This document shows, piece after piece, positions 44,333 to 52,474 of a stretch of DNA of 64,000 nt; the stretch's first letter is position 1, and each line of letters starts with the position of its first letter. Source of the stretch: Flavobacteriales bacterium (GTDB lineage Bacteria > Bacteroidota > Bacteroidia > Flavobacteriales_F > PHOS-HE28); NCBI GenBank assembly GCA_016718655.1, contig JADKCV010000060.1, positions 1-64,000 on the forward strand. Direction: 5' to 3'. The position numbers were made by a program, and so were the translations under genes. The notes beneath the pieces are model-generated. The model saw only the letters and a program-made list of their open reading frames with translations, had not been told where the DNA came from and made no database searches.

Positions 44333-45850
44333 TCACCGCTTCACCAACCTCACCACATTCTCAACATGGTACGTATGCGGGAACATGTCGATGGGCTGCA
44401 CGAAGTCGATGCGGTACTGCTCGTTGAGGATCGCGAGGTCGCGGGCTTGCGTGGCCGGGTTGCAGCTCACGTACACGATCCGGGGCGGTGCCAGTTCCAA
44501 GAGGTGGCGTACCACGGGTTCGTCCATGCCGGCGCGCGGCGGATCGGTCACCACCACATCGGGCTTGCCGTGTTTCGCCACGAACGCGGGATCGAGCACT
44601 TTCTTCATGTCGCCCGCCGCGAAGCTCACATTGGTGATGCCGTTGAAGTCGGCGTTCACGCGGGCATCGGCCACGCTCTCGGGCACGAGTTCCACACCGG
44701 CCACATGTTTGGCGGCCGCGGCGAGGTAGAGCGTGATGCTGCCCGCTCCGCAGTAGAGGTCGTACACGTTCTCTTCACCGGTGAGGCCCGCCAGGTCGCG
44801 CGTCAAGCGGTACATGGCGATGGTCTGCTCCGGGTTGGTCTGGAAGAAGGTCTTCGGTCCGATGCGGAAACGAAGTGGCTTGCCACCTGGACCATCGGGT
44901 AATTCCTCCACCAGGTGATCACGCCCATGGAACACGTGGATGTCCAGATCGAAGATGGTGTCGTTCTTCTTCGTGTTCACCGTCCACAATACGCTGGTGA
45001 GCTGCGGGAAGGCCTGCACCAGTTCGCTCAGGATGCGCTCCCGGGCTTCCACGTTCTCGTGGCCCACAGACAGGAGCACCATGCATTCCCCGGTGGTCGT
45101 GGTGCGGATCAACAGCGTGCGCAGGAAGCCCACATGTGCGCGCTGGTCGTAGAAGCTGAGGCCATGTACCCGTGCATGGGCGCGGAAGAAGTTGCGGATG
45201 GCATCGCTCGGCGCAGGCTGTAAGAAGCATTCGCTGATGTCCAACACCCGATCGAAGCGCATCGGGATGTGGAAGCCGAGCGCGTTCTTGTCCGGCACCG
45301 CATTTGTGACGCCGGCCTCCGACCCGGAGTCTTGCAATGCCACTCCGGACACCGAGCCGGAGTCGCCCAAATGCTCAGGCGCATTCCCATCTGACACTTC
45401 CATCTCATCTTTCGTGAACCAACGCGCATTGCAGAACGAATACTCCAGCTTGTTCCGGTAGTGCGTCAGACCCGGTGAGGCCATGATCGGTGTGACCGAC
45501 GGCAACTCCAGCCCACCCAGCCGCTCCAGGTTGTCGATCACCTGCTGCTGCTTGTACTCGAGTTGTTTGGGGTAGGAGAGGTCCTGCCACTTGCAGCCAC
45601 CACAGGTTCCGAAGTGTTTGCAGAACGGAGCGATCCGGTCCGGTGAAGGAGACACGATGCGCGTGGTGATCGCCTCTGCATAGTTGCTCTTCTTCTTCGT
45701 CACACGCACATCCACCACATCACCCGGCACGGCACCGGTCACGAACACCACCAGGCCGTCCTGTTTGGCGATGGCCTTGCCTTGGGCACCCGCGCTGGTC
45801 ACGGCGAGGTTTTCGATGAACAGGGGCTCTTTGTACTTGCTACGGCGCAT
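44333..45850 (-). CDS. rlmD: 23S rRNA (uracil-5-)-methyltransferase RlmD-type
   Basis: 505 residues from MRRSKYKEPLFIENLAVTSA; the open frame upstream to 46405 is shadow of rocD. N-terminal TRAM region, then the 4Fe-4S cysteines CKHFGTCGGCKWQ, the SAM loop VYDLYCGAGSITLYLAAAA, DPPRAGMDEPVV, and the catalytic cysteine in IVYVSCNPATQARDL. Between the iron-sulfur domain and the Rossmann core lies a low-complexity insert of about 35 residues (SVSGVALQDSGSEAGVTN) encoded by palindromic DNA at 45311-45367. It could equally be called RumA/TrmA family. Confidence 0.88.
   Translation of the reverse strand: MRRSKYKEPLFIENLAVTSAGAQGKAIAKQDGLVVFVTGAVPGDVVDVRVTKKKSNYAEAITTRIVSPSPDRIAPFCKHFGTCGGCKWQDLSYPKQLEYKQQQVIDNLERLGGLELPSVTPIMASPGLTHYRNKLEYSFCNARWFTKDEMEVSDGNAPEHLGDSGSVSGVALQDSGSEAGVTNAVPDKNALGFHIPMRFDRVLDISECFLQPAPSDAIRNFFRAHARVHGLSFYDQRAHVGFLRTLLIRTTTTGECMVLLSVGHENVEARERILSELVQAFPQLTSVLWTVNTKKNDTIFDLDIHVFHGRDHLVEELPDGPGGKPLRFRIGPKTFFQTNPEQTIAMYRLTRDLAGLTGEENVYDLYCGAGSITLYLAAAAKHVAGVELVPESVADARVNADFNGITNVSFAAGDMKKVLDPAFVAKHGKPDVVVTDPPRAGMDEPVVRHLLELAPPRIVYVSCNPATQARDLAILNEQYRIDFVQPIDMFPHTYHVENVVRLVKR
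45311..45367 (-). repeat. palindromic insert within rlmD
   Basis: On the minus strand GACTCCGG...CCGGAGT forms one hairpin and GACTCCGGGTCGGAG a second, separated by GGCATTGCAA. The arrangement of two hairpins around CTCCGG resembles the REP-like units at 3.5-4.3 kb. The reading frame is kept open across it. Confidence 0.45.
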
Positions 45851-45913
45851 GGGTCTCGGCGTGGTCAATGGCACGGGCCCATCATACGGACCGCGAAGGC
45901 GGCGAAGATACCC

Positions 45914-45921
45914 TAGTTTTG
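45914..45921 (+). promoter_or_regulatory. TAnnTTTG promoter element (TAGTTTTG) of rocD
   Basis: Consensus element 37 bases before the rocD ATG, in the gap to the divergent rlmD gene. Confidence 0.55.
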
Positions 45922-45958
45922 CAGGCTCATTCATCGCCGACCCCGCGCCTGCCAAGCT

Positions 45959-47260
45959 ATGCAGCACACTTCCACCGCCCAAAGCAAGTCCCAGAAAGCC
46001 ATCGCCCTCGAGGAGCGCTACGGCGCCCACAACTACCACCCCCTGCCGGTGGTGCTGGACCGTGGCCTGGGCGTCTTTGTCTGGGACGTGGAGGGCAAAC
46101 GCTACTACGACTTCCTTAGCGCTTACAGCGCCGTGAACCAGGGTCACTGCCACCCGCGCCTGGTGAAGGTGATGCAGGAGCAGGCCACGCGTATGACGCT
46201 CACCAGCCGTGCCTTCTACAACAGTGTGCTGGGCGAGTACGAGCGTACCGTGTGCGAGACCTTCGGCTACGACAAGATGCTCCCCATGAACACCGGCGCC
46301 GAGGCGGTGGAGACCGCCATCAAGATGGCGCGCAAGTGGGGCTACGAGAAGAAGGGCATCCCGGCCGGGCAGGCGAAGGTCATCGTGTGCGAAGGCAACT
46401 TCCACGGCCGCACCATCACCATCGTGAGCATGAGCACCGACCCCGATAGCCAGGGCGGTTTCGGGCCCTTCACACCGGGCTTCGAGGTGATCCCCTACGA
46501 CGATCTTCCCGCGCTGGAGAAGGCCTTGGAGGATCCGAACGTATGCGCCTTCCTCGTGGAGCCCATCCAGGGCGAGAAGGGCGTGTACGTGCCTGCCGAT
46601 GATTACATCACCCGCGCCATCGCCGTCTGCAAGGCCCGCAACGTGCTTTTCATCGCGGACGAGATCCAGACGGGCATCGCACGCACGGGGCGACTACTGG
46701 CCTCCTGCCACAACAACGGCTGCAGCTGCCCCACCGGCCAGTGCGAACAGCGCGCCGGCGTTTCACGGCCGGATGTGGTGATCCTCGCAAAAGCCCTCAG
46801 CGGCGGCATGTACCCGGTGAGCGCCGTGCTGGCCAGTGATGCGGTGATGGAGGTCTTCACCCCCGGCACCCACGGCAGCACCTACGGCGGCAACCCCATG
46901 GGCGCCCAGCTGGCCATGGAGGCCCTGGCCATCGTGAAGGACGAGGGCCTCACCGAGAACGCCGAGCGCTTGGGCCACCTCTTCCGGGCCGAGATGCAGA
47001 AGCTGGTGGACGAGTTCGCCTACGTGAAACTGGTCCGTGGTAAGGGCCTGCTCAACGCCGTGGTGATCGAGTCGCGTACCGCCGTGGATGGTTCACCCAG
47101 GACCGCATGGGAACTCTGCCTCCTGCTGCGCGACAATGGCTTGCTGGCCAAACCCACCCACGGCGACATCATCCGCTTCGCACCGCCCTTGGTGATCACG
47201 GAGGAGCAGCTGATGGAGTGCTGCCGGATCATCGCGCTGAGCGTAAGGCAGTTCGCGTAG
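45959..47260 (+). CDS. rocD: ornithine aminotransferase
   Basis: PLP enzyme converting ornithine and 2-oxoglutarate to glutamate semialdehyde, the substrate of the P5C dehydrogenase at 16.9 kb, so the two genes can form an ornithine-to-glutamate route. 433 residues. Motifs: PMNTGAEAVETAIKMARKWG, EGNFHGRTITIVSMSTDP, FIADEIQTGIARTGR and the PLP lysine in VVILAKALSGGMYPVSAVLA. A cysteine-rich loop (ASCHNNGCSCPTGQC) of about 20 residues is inserted between the aspartate motif and the lysine; I recall a similar loop in other Bacteroidota enzymes. Confidence 0.93.
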   Translation: MQHTSTAQSKSQKAIALEERYGAHNYHPLPVVLDRGLGVFVWDVEGKRYYDFLSAYSAVNQGHCHPRLVKVMQEQATRMTLTSRAFYNSVLGEYERTVCETFGYDKMLPMNTGAEAVETAIKMARKWGYEKKGIPAGQAKVIVCEGNFHGRTITIVSMSTDPDSQGGFGPFTPGFEVIPYDDLPALEKALEDPNVCAFLVEPIQGEKGVYVPADDYITRAIAVCKARNVLFIADEIQTGIARTGRLLASCHNNGCSCPTGQCEQRAGVSRPDVVILAKALSGGMYPVSAVLASDAVMEVFTPGTHGSTYGGNPMGAQLAMEALAIVKDEGLTENAERLGHLFRAEMQKLVDEFAYVKLVRGKGLLNAVVIESRTAVDGSPRTAWELCLLLRDNGLLAKPTHGDIIRFAPPLVITEEQLMECCRIIALSVRQFA

Positions 47261-47451
47261 GGTGGGGGGACTGTCACAAAGCCGCGTGCTTCCTGTTGGC
47301 GGTGGTCATTCCAAGTTTGGGCGCTGATGCGCGGCTGTCCTTGCGAGGCTCGGCGAAGCAATGCGCGCAACGGCGGTCAACGGTCTCGGTTTTATGGAAC
47401 GGACGCAGCGATCGCAAGTCTGATCTCCTATCACTCGTTACAGTCTGTGAT

Positions 47452-48487
47452 TTATTTTTTGAGAAATTCATCTTTCAATTTGTACGCATTGACCCCTTTG
47501 CTTGTCATTCTGTAGCTAATACCCAATTCCGGCATTAATCCAGTTGCTTCCTTTAATGAAAATTTCAAATATCTTAAACCAACATGTAAATTCAGATTGT
47601 TTTCCAAGAGCGTTGGTTCGCCATAGTAATATATTGGATCAGGTCTTCCAAGTTTGATCGGATAGTTAACTATAAGCCCTGGACTCCAGCCATTAAGTTG
47701 AACCCAATCTGTATCATTTTCGTCAATTTTTTCAGTTATGTTTTGAATACCGATGTTTAGTTCACCATGTATATTAAAGTTGTTGAACCACTTGCCGAAG
47801 ACCAAGCCTATTAATAGTGTTGGTATAGCTTCAAATTGCGGACGTGTTGAGTTGATCGGATATTCCTTTTTTAGCTTATTCCCATAGAAGCTCATATTCA
47901 ATCCATATATAATGTTGTTCTTACCGGCATAGCTTATATCCATTTTCATTCCTCCCCCAAATCCTAAATGTTGAGATGGATTCCCGATAAATTGATTAAC
48001 TAATCCGCCAATATTCATATCAAATCGCTGACCTGATGTCTTCAAATATTCAAAGTCTTCAAGTTTGGCTTCATTGTACGCGCTTCCTTGAAGCATTCCA
48101 TATGTGCGCTGGTTAACTTTGTAAACTGGGAATGTGAGTTTCATGAAGTATATTGAGCGTTCGGCTACACCATTTCTTAGCTCTTGGATAGAATCGTTCG
48201 ACTTCCTTCGTCTTGTTTATTAAGCTATCGATAATTTCTTGGTTTTTGACTCCATTAATTTCTGAGAGCGTGGGATCTCCGTATTCGTCAATTAGGTAAA
48301 TGAATTCGATCTCGACATTTTCAATTTCCTTTCTTTGTTCTTTTGTGAAGTCGATCCCGTAATATTTTATGGCAAGTTGTTCTATTCCGTTTTTTGGACT
48401 TACATCTTGATCTAGAGTGTCTACAACTTGAGCATTGCTGCGGATCATGCAAGTCAGTAATAATATTATTGATATTTTGTATTTCAT
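47452..48487 (-). pseudogene. AT-rich secreted protein with TonB-C-like N-terminal domain, one frameshift
   Basis: Starts MKYKISIILLLTCMIRSNAQ, a signal peptide, followed by NVEIEFIYLIDEYGDPTLSE and YYGIDFTKEQRKEIEN, which resemble the TonB C-terminal fold as found in Bacteroidota proteins. Near 48165 the frame breaks; one base change restores VAERSIYFMKLTFPVYKVNQ and a C-terminal half with barrel-like strands (GFGGGMKMDISYAGKNNIIY, LNLHVGLRYLKFSLKEATGL) to the stop at 47452. Base composition is far more AT-rich than its neighbours. Lies next to the barstar cassette on the same strand. Confidence 0.55.
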
Positions 48488-48510
48488 TTTGTTCTTTGTC
48501 GAGTAAAATG

Positions 48511-48624
48511 GGCCTGCGCTTGCCGCAGGCCGCCTTTCGTGATCTTGTTTCTGGACGAAGGTATCATGCTACAACGGGAGTTGGCACCGGGACGAGGGCG
48601 GCTTGCGGCAAGAGCATGTTAGGC
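48511..48624 (-). repeat. attC-like palindromic element after the barstar gene
   Basis: Read on the minus strand it begins with a GCCTAAC core-like site (48618-48624), 10 bases after the barstar stop, followed by an arm matching its partner at 48519-48534 in 15 of 16 positions (GGCGGCTTGCGGCAAG at 48597-48612 as complement), with a central spacer. The far end ends ...GCGCAGGCC rather than a full GTTRRRY site. Size, symmetry and place after a cassette gene fit an integron attC with a degenerate distal site. Confidence 0.45.
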
Positions 48625-48633
48625 GGTCGTACT

Positions 48634-49128
48634 TTATTTTTTAATTCTATTTGAATCCAACCATTCCTGCCTGTTCCAATAAGGCTTATTTCCGCCGACT
48701 TTGTCATAAGAAATATATGGATCATCTGACTGTATTATTCCAATTAGTCTTTCCCCATCTAAAAGCCATGACCGCGAAACATCCGCTATGATGTCGAGCA
48801 ATCCGAGGCAAAAATCTTTTTCGCTCTTACTGAACTTGTCAAAATGACGAAAGACAATTACTTGGCCCTTCATTTCTTTTGTAAACGTGTCACCAAGGCA
48901 GTCGTTGAAAGCATTCAAATTGTTCCCGTAATAATGTGGGAATCCCATCTTCTTCTTCAACTCCGAATGAGCTTGACCAATTGTCCAGTTTGTAGTGTCA
49001 AAATCATATACCTTATAATTATTCTCCTTATACCATACAAGATCATTTTCCAGGATCCGTATGTCATGATACATGGTGATTGGCCCGCCAGCCAATGCCT
49101 GAAAGGCTATATCGATTTGACTGTCCAT
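48634..49128 (-). CDS. barstar-family protein
   Basis: 164 residues. The barstar core is visible as MGFPHYYGNNLNAFNDCLGD (usual G.P.YYG.NLDALwD.L), preceded by FDTTNWTIGQAHSELKKK and followed by KGQVIVFRHFDKFSKSEKDF. Barstar proteins bind and block barnase-type or other ribonuclease toxins; here no toxin gene is adjacent, so this is an orphan immunity-like gene. It is AT-rich. Its ends lie 10 and 14 bases from GTTAGGCGG/CCGCCTAAC sites, as in a compact gene cassette. Start at the first Met, MDSQIDIAFQ, or at MYHDIRILEN. Confidence 0.75.
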   Translation of the reverse strand: MDSQIDIAFQALAGGPITMYHDIRILENDLVWYKENNYKVYDFDTTNWTIGQAHSELKKKMGFPHYYGNNLNAFNDCLGDTFTKEMKGQVIVFRHFDKFSKSEKDFCLGLLDIIADVSRSWLLDGERLIGIIQSDDPYISYDKVGGNKPYWNRQEWLDSNRIKK

Positions 49129-49236
49129 GTCTTTCGGTATGCCGCCTAACTAGGGGGTTGTTCTATGAGTTAGGGTTATTTCGCATATGGACATGGTACT
49201 ATTCCACTATTACGGCACGTAAACCCTAGATCGTGT

Positions 49237-49500
49237 TCAGAGGTCCAGGTCATCAAGAGGGCTGCGGACCTTGCCGATGGCCTTGGTGCTGACATGGGTG
49301 TATGCTTCGACAGGCTCAGCATGAAGATCTCAGTGGTTTTGCTGCTGGCATGGCCTAGCAAGGCCTGAATATAGCGCAGGTCGGTGCCTTGTTCCAAGAG
49401 GTGTGTCGCGAAGCTGTGGCGATGAGTGTGCATGCTGGCAGGCTTGGTGATGCCCGCCTTCTCGCGTGTCCGGTTGAATACGGCCTGTACACTCGAACCC
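49237..49500 (-). pseudogene. C-terminal remnant of a tyrosine recombinase (XerD/IntI type)
   Basis: Only the catalytic C-terminus remains: SVQAVFNRTREKAGITKPAS, then the H-R and H motifs MHTHRHSFATHLLEQGTDLR and LLGHASSKTTEI. A 23-base insert at 49303-49325 breaks the frame; skipping it restores YTHVSTKAIGKVRSPLDDL and a stop at 49237, including the tyrosine nucleophile. The N-terminus is missing beyond about 49500, next to the acyltransferase gene. It points in the same direction as the barstar cassette downstream. Confidence 0.75.
49303..49325. repeat. 23-bp mini-repeat insertion in the recombinase remnant
   Basis: The insert contains GCTTCGACAGGCTCAGCAT, a near-palindromic short repeat that I recall as very frequent in many bacterial genomes. 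It interrupts the codons for TEIYTHV and shifts the frame by two. Confidence 0.6.
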
Positions 49501-49575
49501 GAACAGGACCTGTCTTAGGCAGAGAATTGCTCAACAGTATGGCTCGGTCGCTGGCTAAGCACTTGGGGATCCCAA

Positions 49576-50898
49576 CTAAACATCCTTCCGCGCTTCCATC
49601 ATGGCGGCAAGGATCGCATCGCGCTCCTGGATCATCGCGCGCTTCCGCGCAGCAGGTACCACGAAACGGAAGCGCAGGATACGCGCGAAGCGCTGCAGTT
49701 CGGTCCAGTACCATAGGGCGACAAAGCCCGCGATGGGCAAGGCGAGCAGGAAGAGCAGGAACGTCCATGGGCGCGGGTCGAAGATCCGATGGAAGGCCCA
49801 CGCCTCAAGGCCGAAACATAGCGGAAAGCAGATCAGTCCCACGATCATCTGCACCGGGGCCTTGTACTCCACTTCCATCCGGGAGGCCTTGAAGAGGAGC
49901 GAGGGCAGGATGTAGGGGATGTAGTTGGTGAGCAGCCCGAAGAGGTATAGCGGCGCCAGCACGACAAGCTCCGCCAAGTAGCCCAGGAACAACAGTGCGA
50001 AGTGCTTCCGCCGGAACGCATCGGTATGGAACCCCGGGGTGATGCGGTCGGCCCGCAGCGCATCGAAGAAGGCGAGCAACCGAGCGCTGGTCCGCTCATA
50101 GAGCCCGGGCATCGCGGTCCTCAAATGATGCAGCGTATCCGCCAGTTGCTTGCGCAGGACGAGCGAGCGATGGGGGTTCTCGTGCAGATCGGCCTCGGGT
50201 GCCGCGTAGGTGGTGAAGAAGGCGTGGGCCTTGATCAGCAAGGCTTCCTGCGCCTTGTCGGTGGTCCAGGGCAGTTTCTTGGCCAAGGCGCTTCGGATCG
50301 CTTCGGTCAAGGCCTCCACCGCCTCGGTCTCGTTCCCCGGATGGGCCTCGTGGTGGTCCGCTACCCGGATCGGCCTGCCCACGGTGATGCGCACCATGCT
50401 GCGGAACTGGATAGCATCCGAGTAGTCCAGCGCGATCGGGATGATACGGAGCTCACCGGGACCCACATAGCTCAAGGCGATGCGTGCGGTGCCGGTCCTG
50501 ATCTCGCGCAGGTTGATCTCGTAATGGCTGCTGCCCTCGGGGAAGATGAGGAAGGTGCCTCCCTGTTGCAGGTAGGCATGGCATTGGGCGAAGGCCTGGG
50601 TGTTGTCGGGTTGCTCGCCGGGCGCCACATCCTTCCTGCGGTGGATGGGGATGACGTGGAAGTAGCGGAAGAAGCGCACGAGCCATGCGTTGCTGAACAG
50701 GCCCGCGTTGGCCACGAAGCCCACCTGCTGCTGCATCACGGATGCGACCAGCAAGGGGTCCATCAAGGTGTTGGGATGGTTGGCCACGATGATCGCGGGA
50801 CCGTGCTCGGGCAGTCGTTCGCGCCCCACCACCACGATCCGCTTGAAGAAAACGGCCGTGCTGATGCGGACAAGCGCCTTGATGAACGCGTAGATCAT
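49576..50898 (-). CDS. 1-acylglycerol-3-phosphate acyltransferase-like membrane protein
   Basis: 440 residues, longer than plain PlsC. The acyltransferase domain occupies about residues 20-220: the catalytic NHPNTLMDP (H-x4-D), substrate motif FLIFPEGSSHYEI and GTARIALSYVGPGELRIIPI. After a helical linker (residues 220-310) two or three membrane segments follow, LVVLAPLYLFGLLTNYIPYI and MIVGLICFPLCFGLEAWAF with FLLFLLALPIAGFVALWYW. The long form is common in Bacteroidota and may act on varied glycerolipids. A 268-base spacer without gene separates it from the next gene. Confidence 0.88.
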   Translation of the reverse strand: MIYAFIKALVRISTAVFFKRIVVVGRERLPEHGPAIIVANHPNTLMDPLLVASVMQQQVGFVANAGLFSNAWLVRFFRYFHVIPIHRRKDVAPGEQPDNTQAFAQCHAYLQQGGTFLIFPEGSSHYEINLREIRTGTARIALSYVGPGELRIIPIALDYSDAIQFRSMVRITVGRPIRVADHHEAHPGNETEAVEALTEAIRSALAKKLPWTTDKAQEALLIKAHAFFTTYAAPEADLHENPHRSLVLRKQLADTLHHLRTAMPGLYERTSARLLAFFDALRADRITPGFHTDAFRRKHFALLFLGYLAELVVLAPLYLFGLLTNYIPYILPSLLFKASRMEVEYKAPVQMIVGLICFPLCFGLEAWAFHRIFDPRPWTFLLFLLALPIAGFVALWYWTELQRFARILRFRFVVPAARKRAMIQERDAILAAMMEARKDV

Positions 50899-51166
50899 GG
50901 GACCGAAAGGTGGGGAAATGCGGCGGGTCCGTGTCCGAGGAACTCGTTGTTGGCCAGCCAGCGCCCTGTGCTGTGGGGTGGAATTTCCCAGGAATGGGCG
51001 GGGAGCTAGCTCGTATCAACCGGGGGTAGGGAGGCATTCTTGCGTTCTCCCCGGGAAGGCGTGGATCAGGTCAAGAATGGGTCCGTTCAGCGCAAGTCAG
51101 GCTGATAGGCTGATCTCCAGGAAGCCCGTTCCGCGTTCGGTCCTACTCCCCTTCATACAGCAACAG

Positions 51167-52474
51167 CTATCGACCCGGTCCGACAAGGAGGATCCGCTCT
51201 GAACGAATGCGTCCCTTCAGGTTCGCATAGCGGATCGTATAGAGACCGGGGGTGTATGAGCCGAGGTCCAGCGTACCGTTCCGAACGGTCAGTGCGGTGA
51301 CGCGACCGTCCGAGGAGAGGAGCTCAACGGGTCCATGCTCCGGTGCATCCGCTAGCCGCACCGGTCCGATAGTGGGGTTCGGGCTGACCGCCGCGGCCAC
51401 AGAGGCTATGCTGGGGACTGCCGTGGCTGTGCAGATGACGGCGTTGAGGTACTGCCAGATCTCGTTGTTGTACACGTTGGGTACGAAGAGGCCATCCGGG
51501 AGGTTCCCCATGCGCACCACCACAAGCCCTGTGCTTGGCGATACGTTGATGATCTGGCCATTCTTGCCCATGGCGCTATATGCATCCAAGGGGGCATCGG
51601 GCATCAACGGACCGGGAAGCTGGAGCTCGATACCAGGCAACAGGTAGCTCTCCTGACCGTTCAGCCACCACAAGTATCCGTATGCAGGGTTGAGCGCCTG
51701 CGAGGAGGTCGTCATGGCCGTGAAGTAGTCGGTATCGGTCAGGATGGGTGTGCCGTTCCAGTTGCCTTGGTCCATGGCGAGCAAGCCGAAACGCGCCATG
51801 CTCCGGGCCTTGCTGAAGAAGACGTTGTTGTATTCAACCTGCACGAAGAGGCCGGATATGCCAGTTGCCGCGGTGAGGTTGGTGAAGATGTAACTGTTCA
51901 GGTTCTGACCGGTCGCCCCGGTCAGCACGCCGTCAAGCAGGGTGTATGGCGCGTTGTAGTAGGACCAACGGGTGCCAGGGTCGGTCAGGTAGGTGAGGCA
52001 CTCGGGGTCCGTGCACTCGAACTGGCCACTGCTGTCGTCGAGGCCGGTGGTCATGGTCAGCTGGTTCCGGATGGTGATCGCGGCTTCCTGTTCGGGTGTG
52101 CAACTGGTCCAGCCTTCACCCAGGTAGGTGCTGCTGGGCTCATCGATGTCGAGTTGGCCTTGCTGTTGTGCGAGACCGACGAGGAAGGCGGTGAGGCTCT
52201 TGCCCGCGCTGGCCCAGTACCAGCTGCTGTCAGCCGTGAAGGTGCCGAAGTACTCCTCGATGACGATCCGGCCGTCCTTCAACACGATGAAGGCCTTGCT
52301 GTTGCTGGACTCCAGGAAGTCGAGCAAGGCGGGCAGCTCATCGGTGCACCATCCCAGGCTCGCAGGGTCGGTGGTGGCCCAGGTGGTGCCGACGGTGGGC
52401 GGGTAGTAGGTGTCCTGTGCTCGTGCGGTGGTGATCAGGGCGATCGCTGCCAGGAAGGAGAGGGTGCGGCTCAT
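51167..52474 (-). CDS. secreted beta-lactamase-family serine hydrolase with T9SS sorting domain
   Basis: 435 residues. Start MSRTLSFLAAIALITTARAQ (52474) gives a signal peptide and overlaps the stop of the preceding gene by four bases. Class C-type active-site motifs: SAGKSLTAFL (S-x-x-K) and the Y-x-N in RWSYYNAPYTLLDG; QLTMTTGLDDSSGQF is also typical of the serine hydrolase/esterase branch. The C-terminal 75 residues (VSPNPTIGPVRLADAPEHGP to YTPGLYTIRY) form a sorting domain. Likely an exported esterase or peptidase rather than an antibiotic-resistance enzyme. Confidence 0.87.
   Translation of the reverse strand: MSRTLSFLAAIALITTARAQDTYYPPTVGTTWATTDPASLGWCTDELPALLDFLESSNSKAFIVLKDGRIVIEEYFGTFTADSSWYWASAGKSLTAFLVGLAQQQGQLDIDEPSSTYLGEGWTSCTPEQEAAITIRNQLTMTTGLDDSSGQFECTDPECLTYLTDPGTRWSYYNAPYTLLDGVLTGATGQNLNSYIFTNLTAATGISGLFVQVEYNNVFFSKARSMARFGLLAMDQGNWNGTPILTDTDYFTAMTTSSQALNPAYGYLWWLNGQESYLLPGIELQLPGPLMPDAPLDAYSAMGKNGQIINVSPSTGLVVVRMGNLPDGLFVPNVYNNEIWQYLNAVICTATAVPSIASVAAAVSPNPTIGPVRLADAPEHGPVELLSSDGRVTALTVRNGTLDLGSYTPGLYTIRYANLKGRIRSERILLVGPGR

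Noticed and set aside
45851..46405. N-terminal extension of rlmD overlapping rocD
   Set aside because: It is antisense to the well-conserved start of rocD; the family start is at 45850.
48505..48535. GGCCTGCG-CTTGC-CGCAGGCC hairpin taken alone as a terminator
   Set aside because: It has only a short T run and is better explained as one arm of the larger attC-like palindrome; its role as terminator is not excluded but not needed.
51167..52474. An antibiotic-resistance beta-lactamase
   Set aside because: S-x-x-K and Y-x-N motifs are shared with many esterases, and the T9SS sorting domain indicates surface display rather than a periplasmic resistance enzyme.
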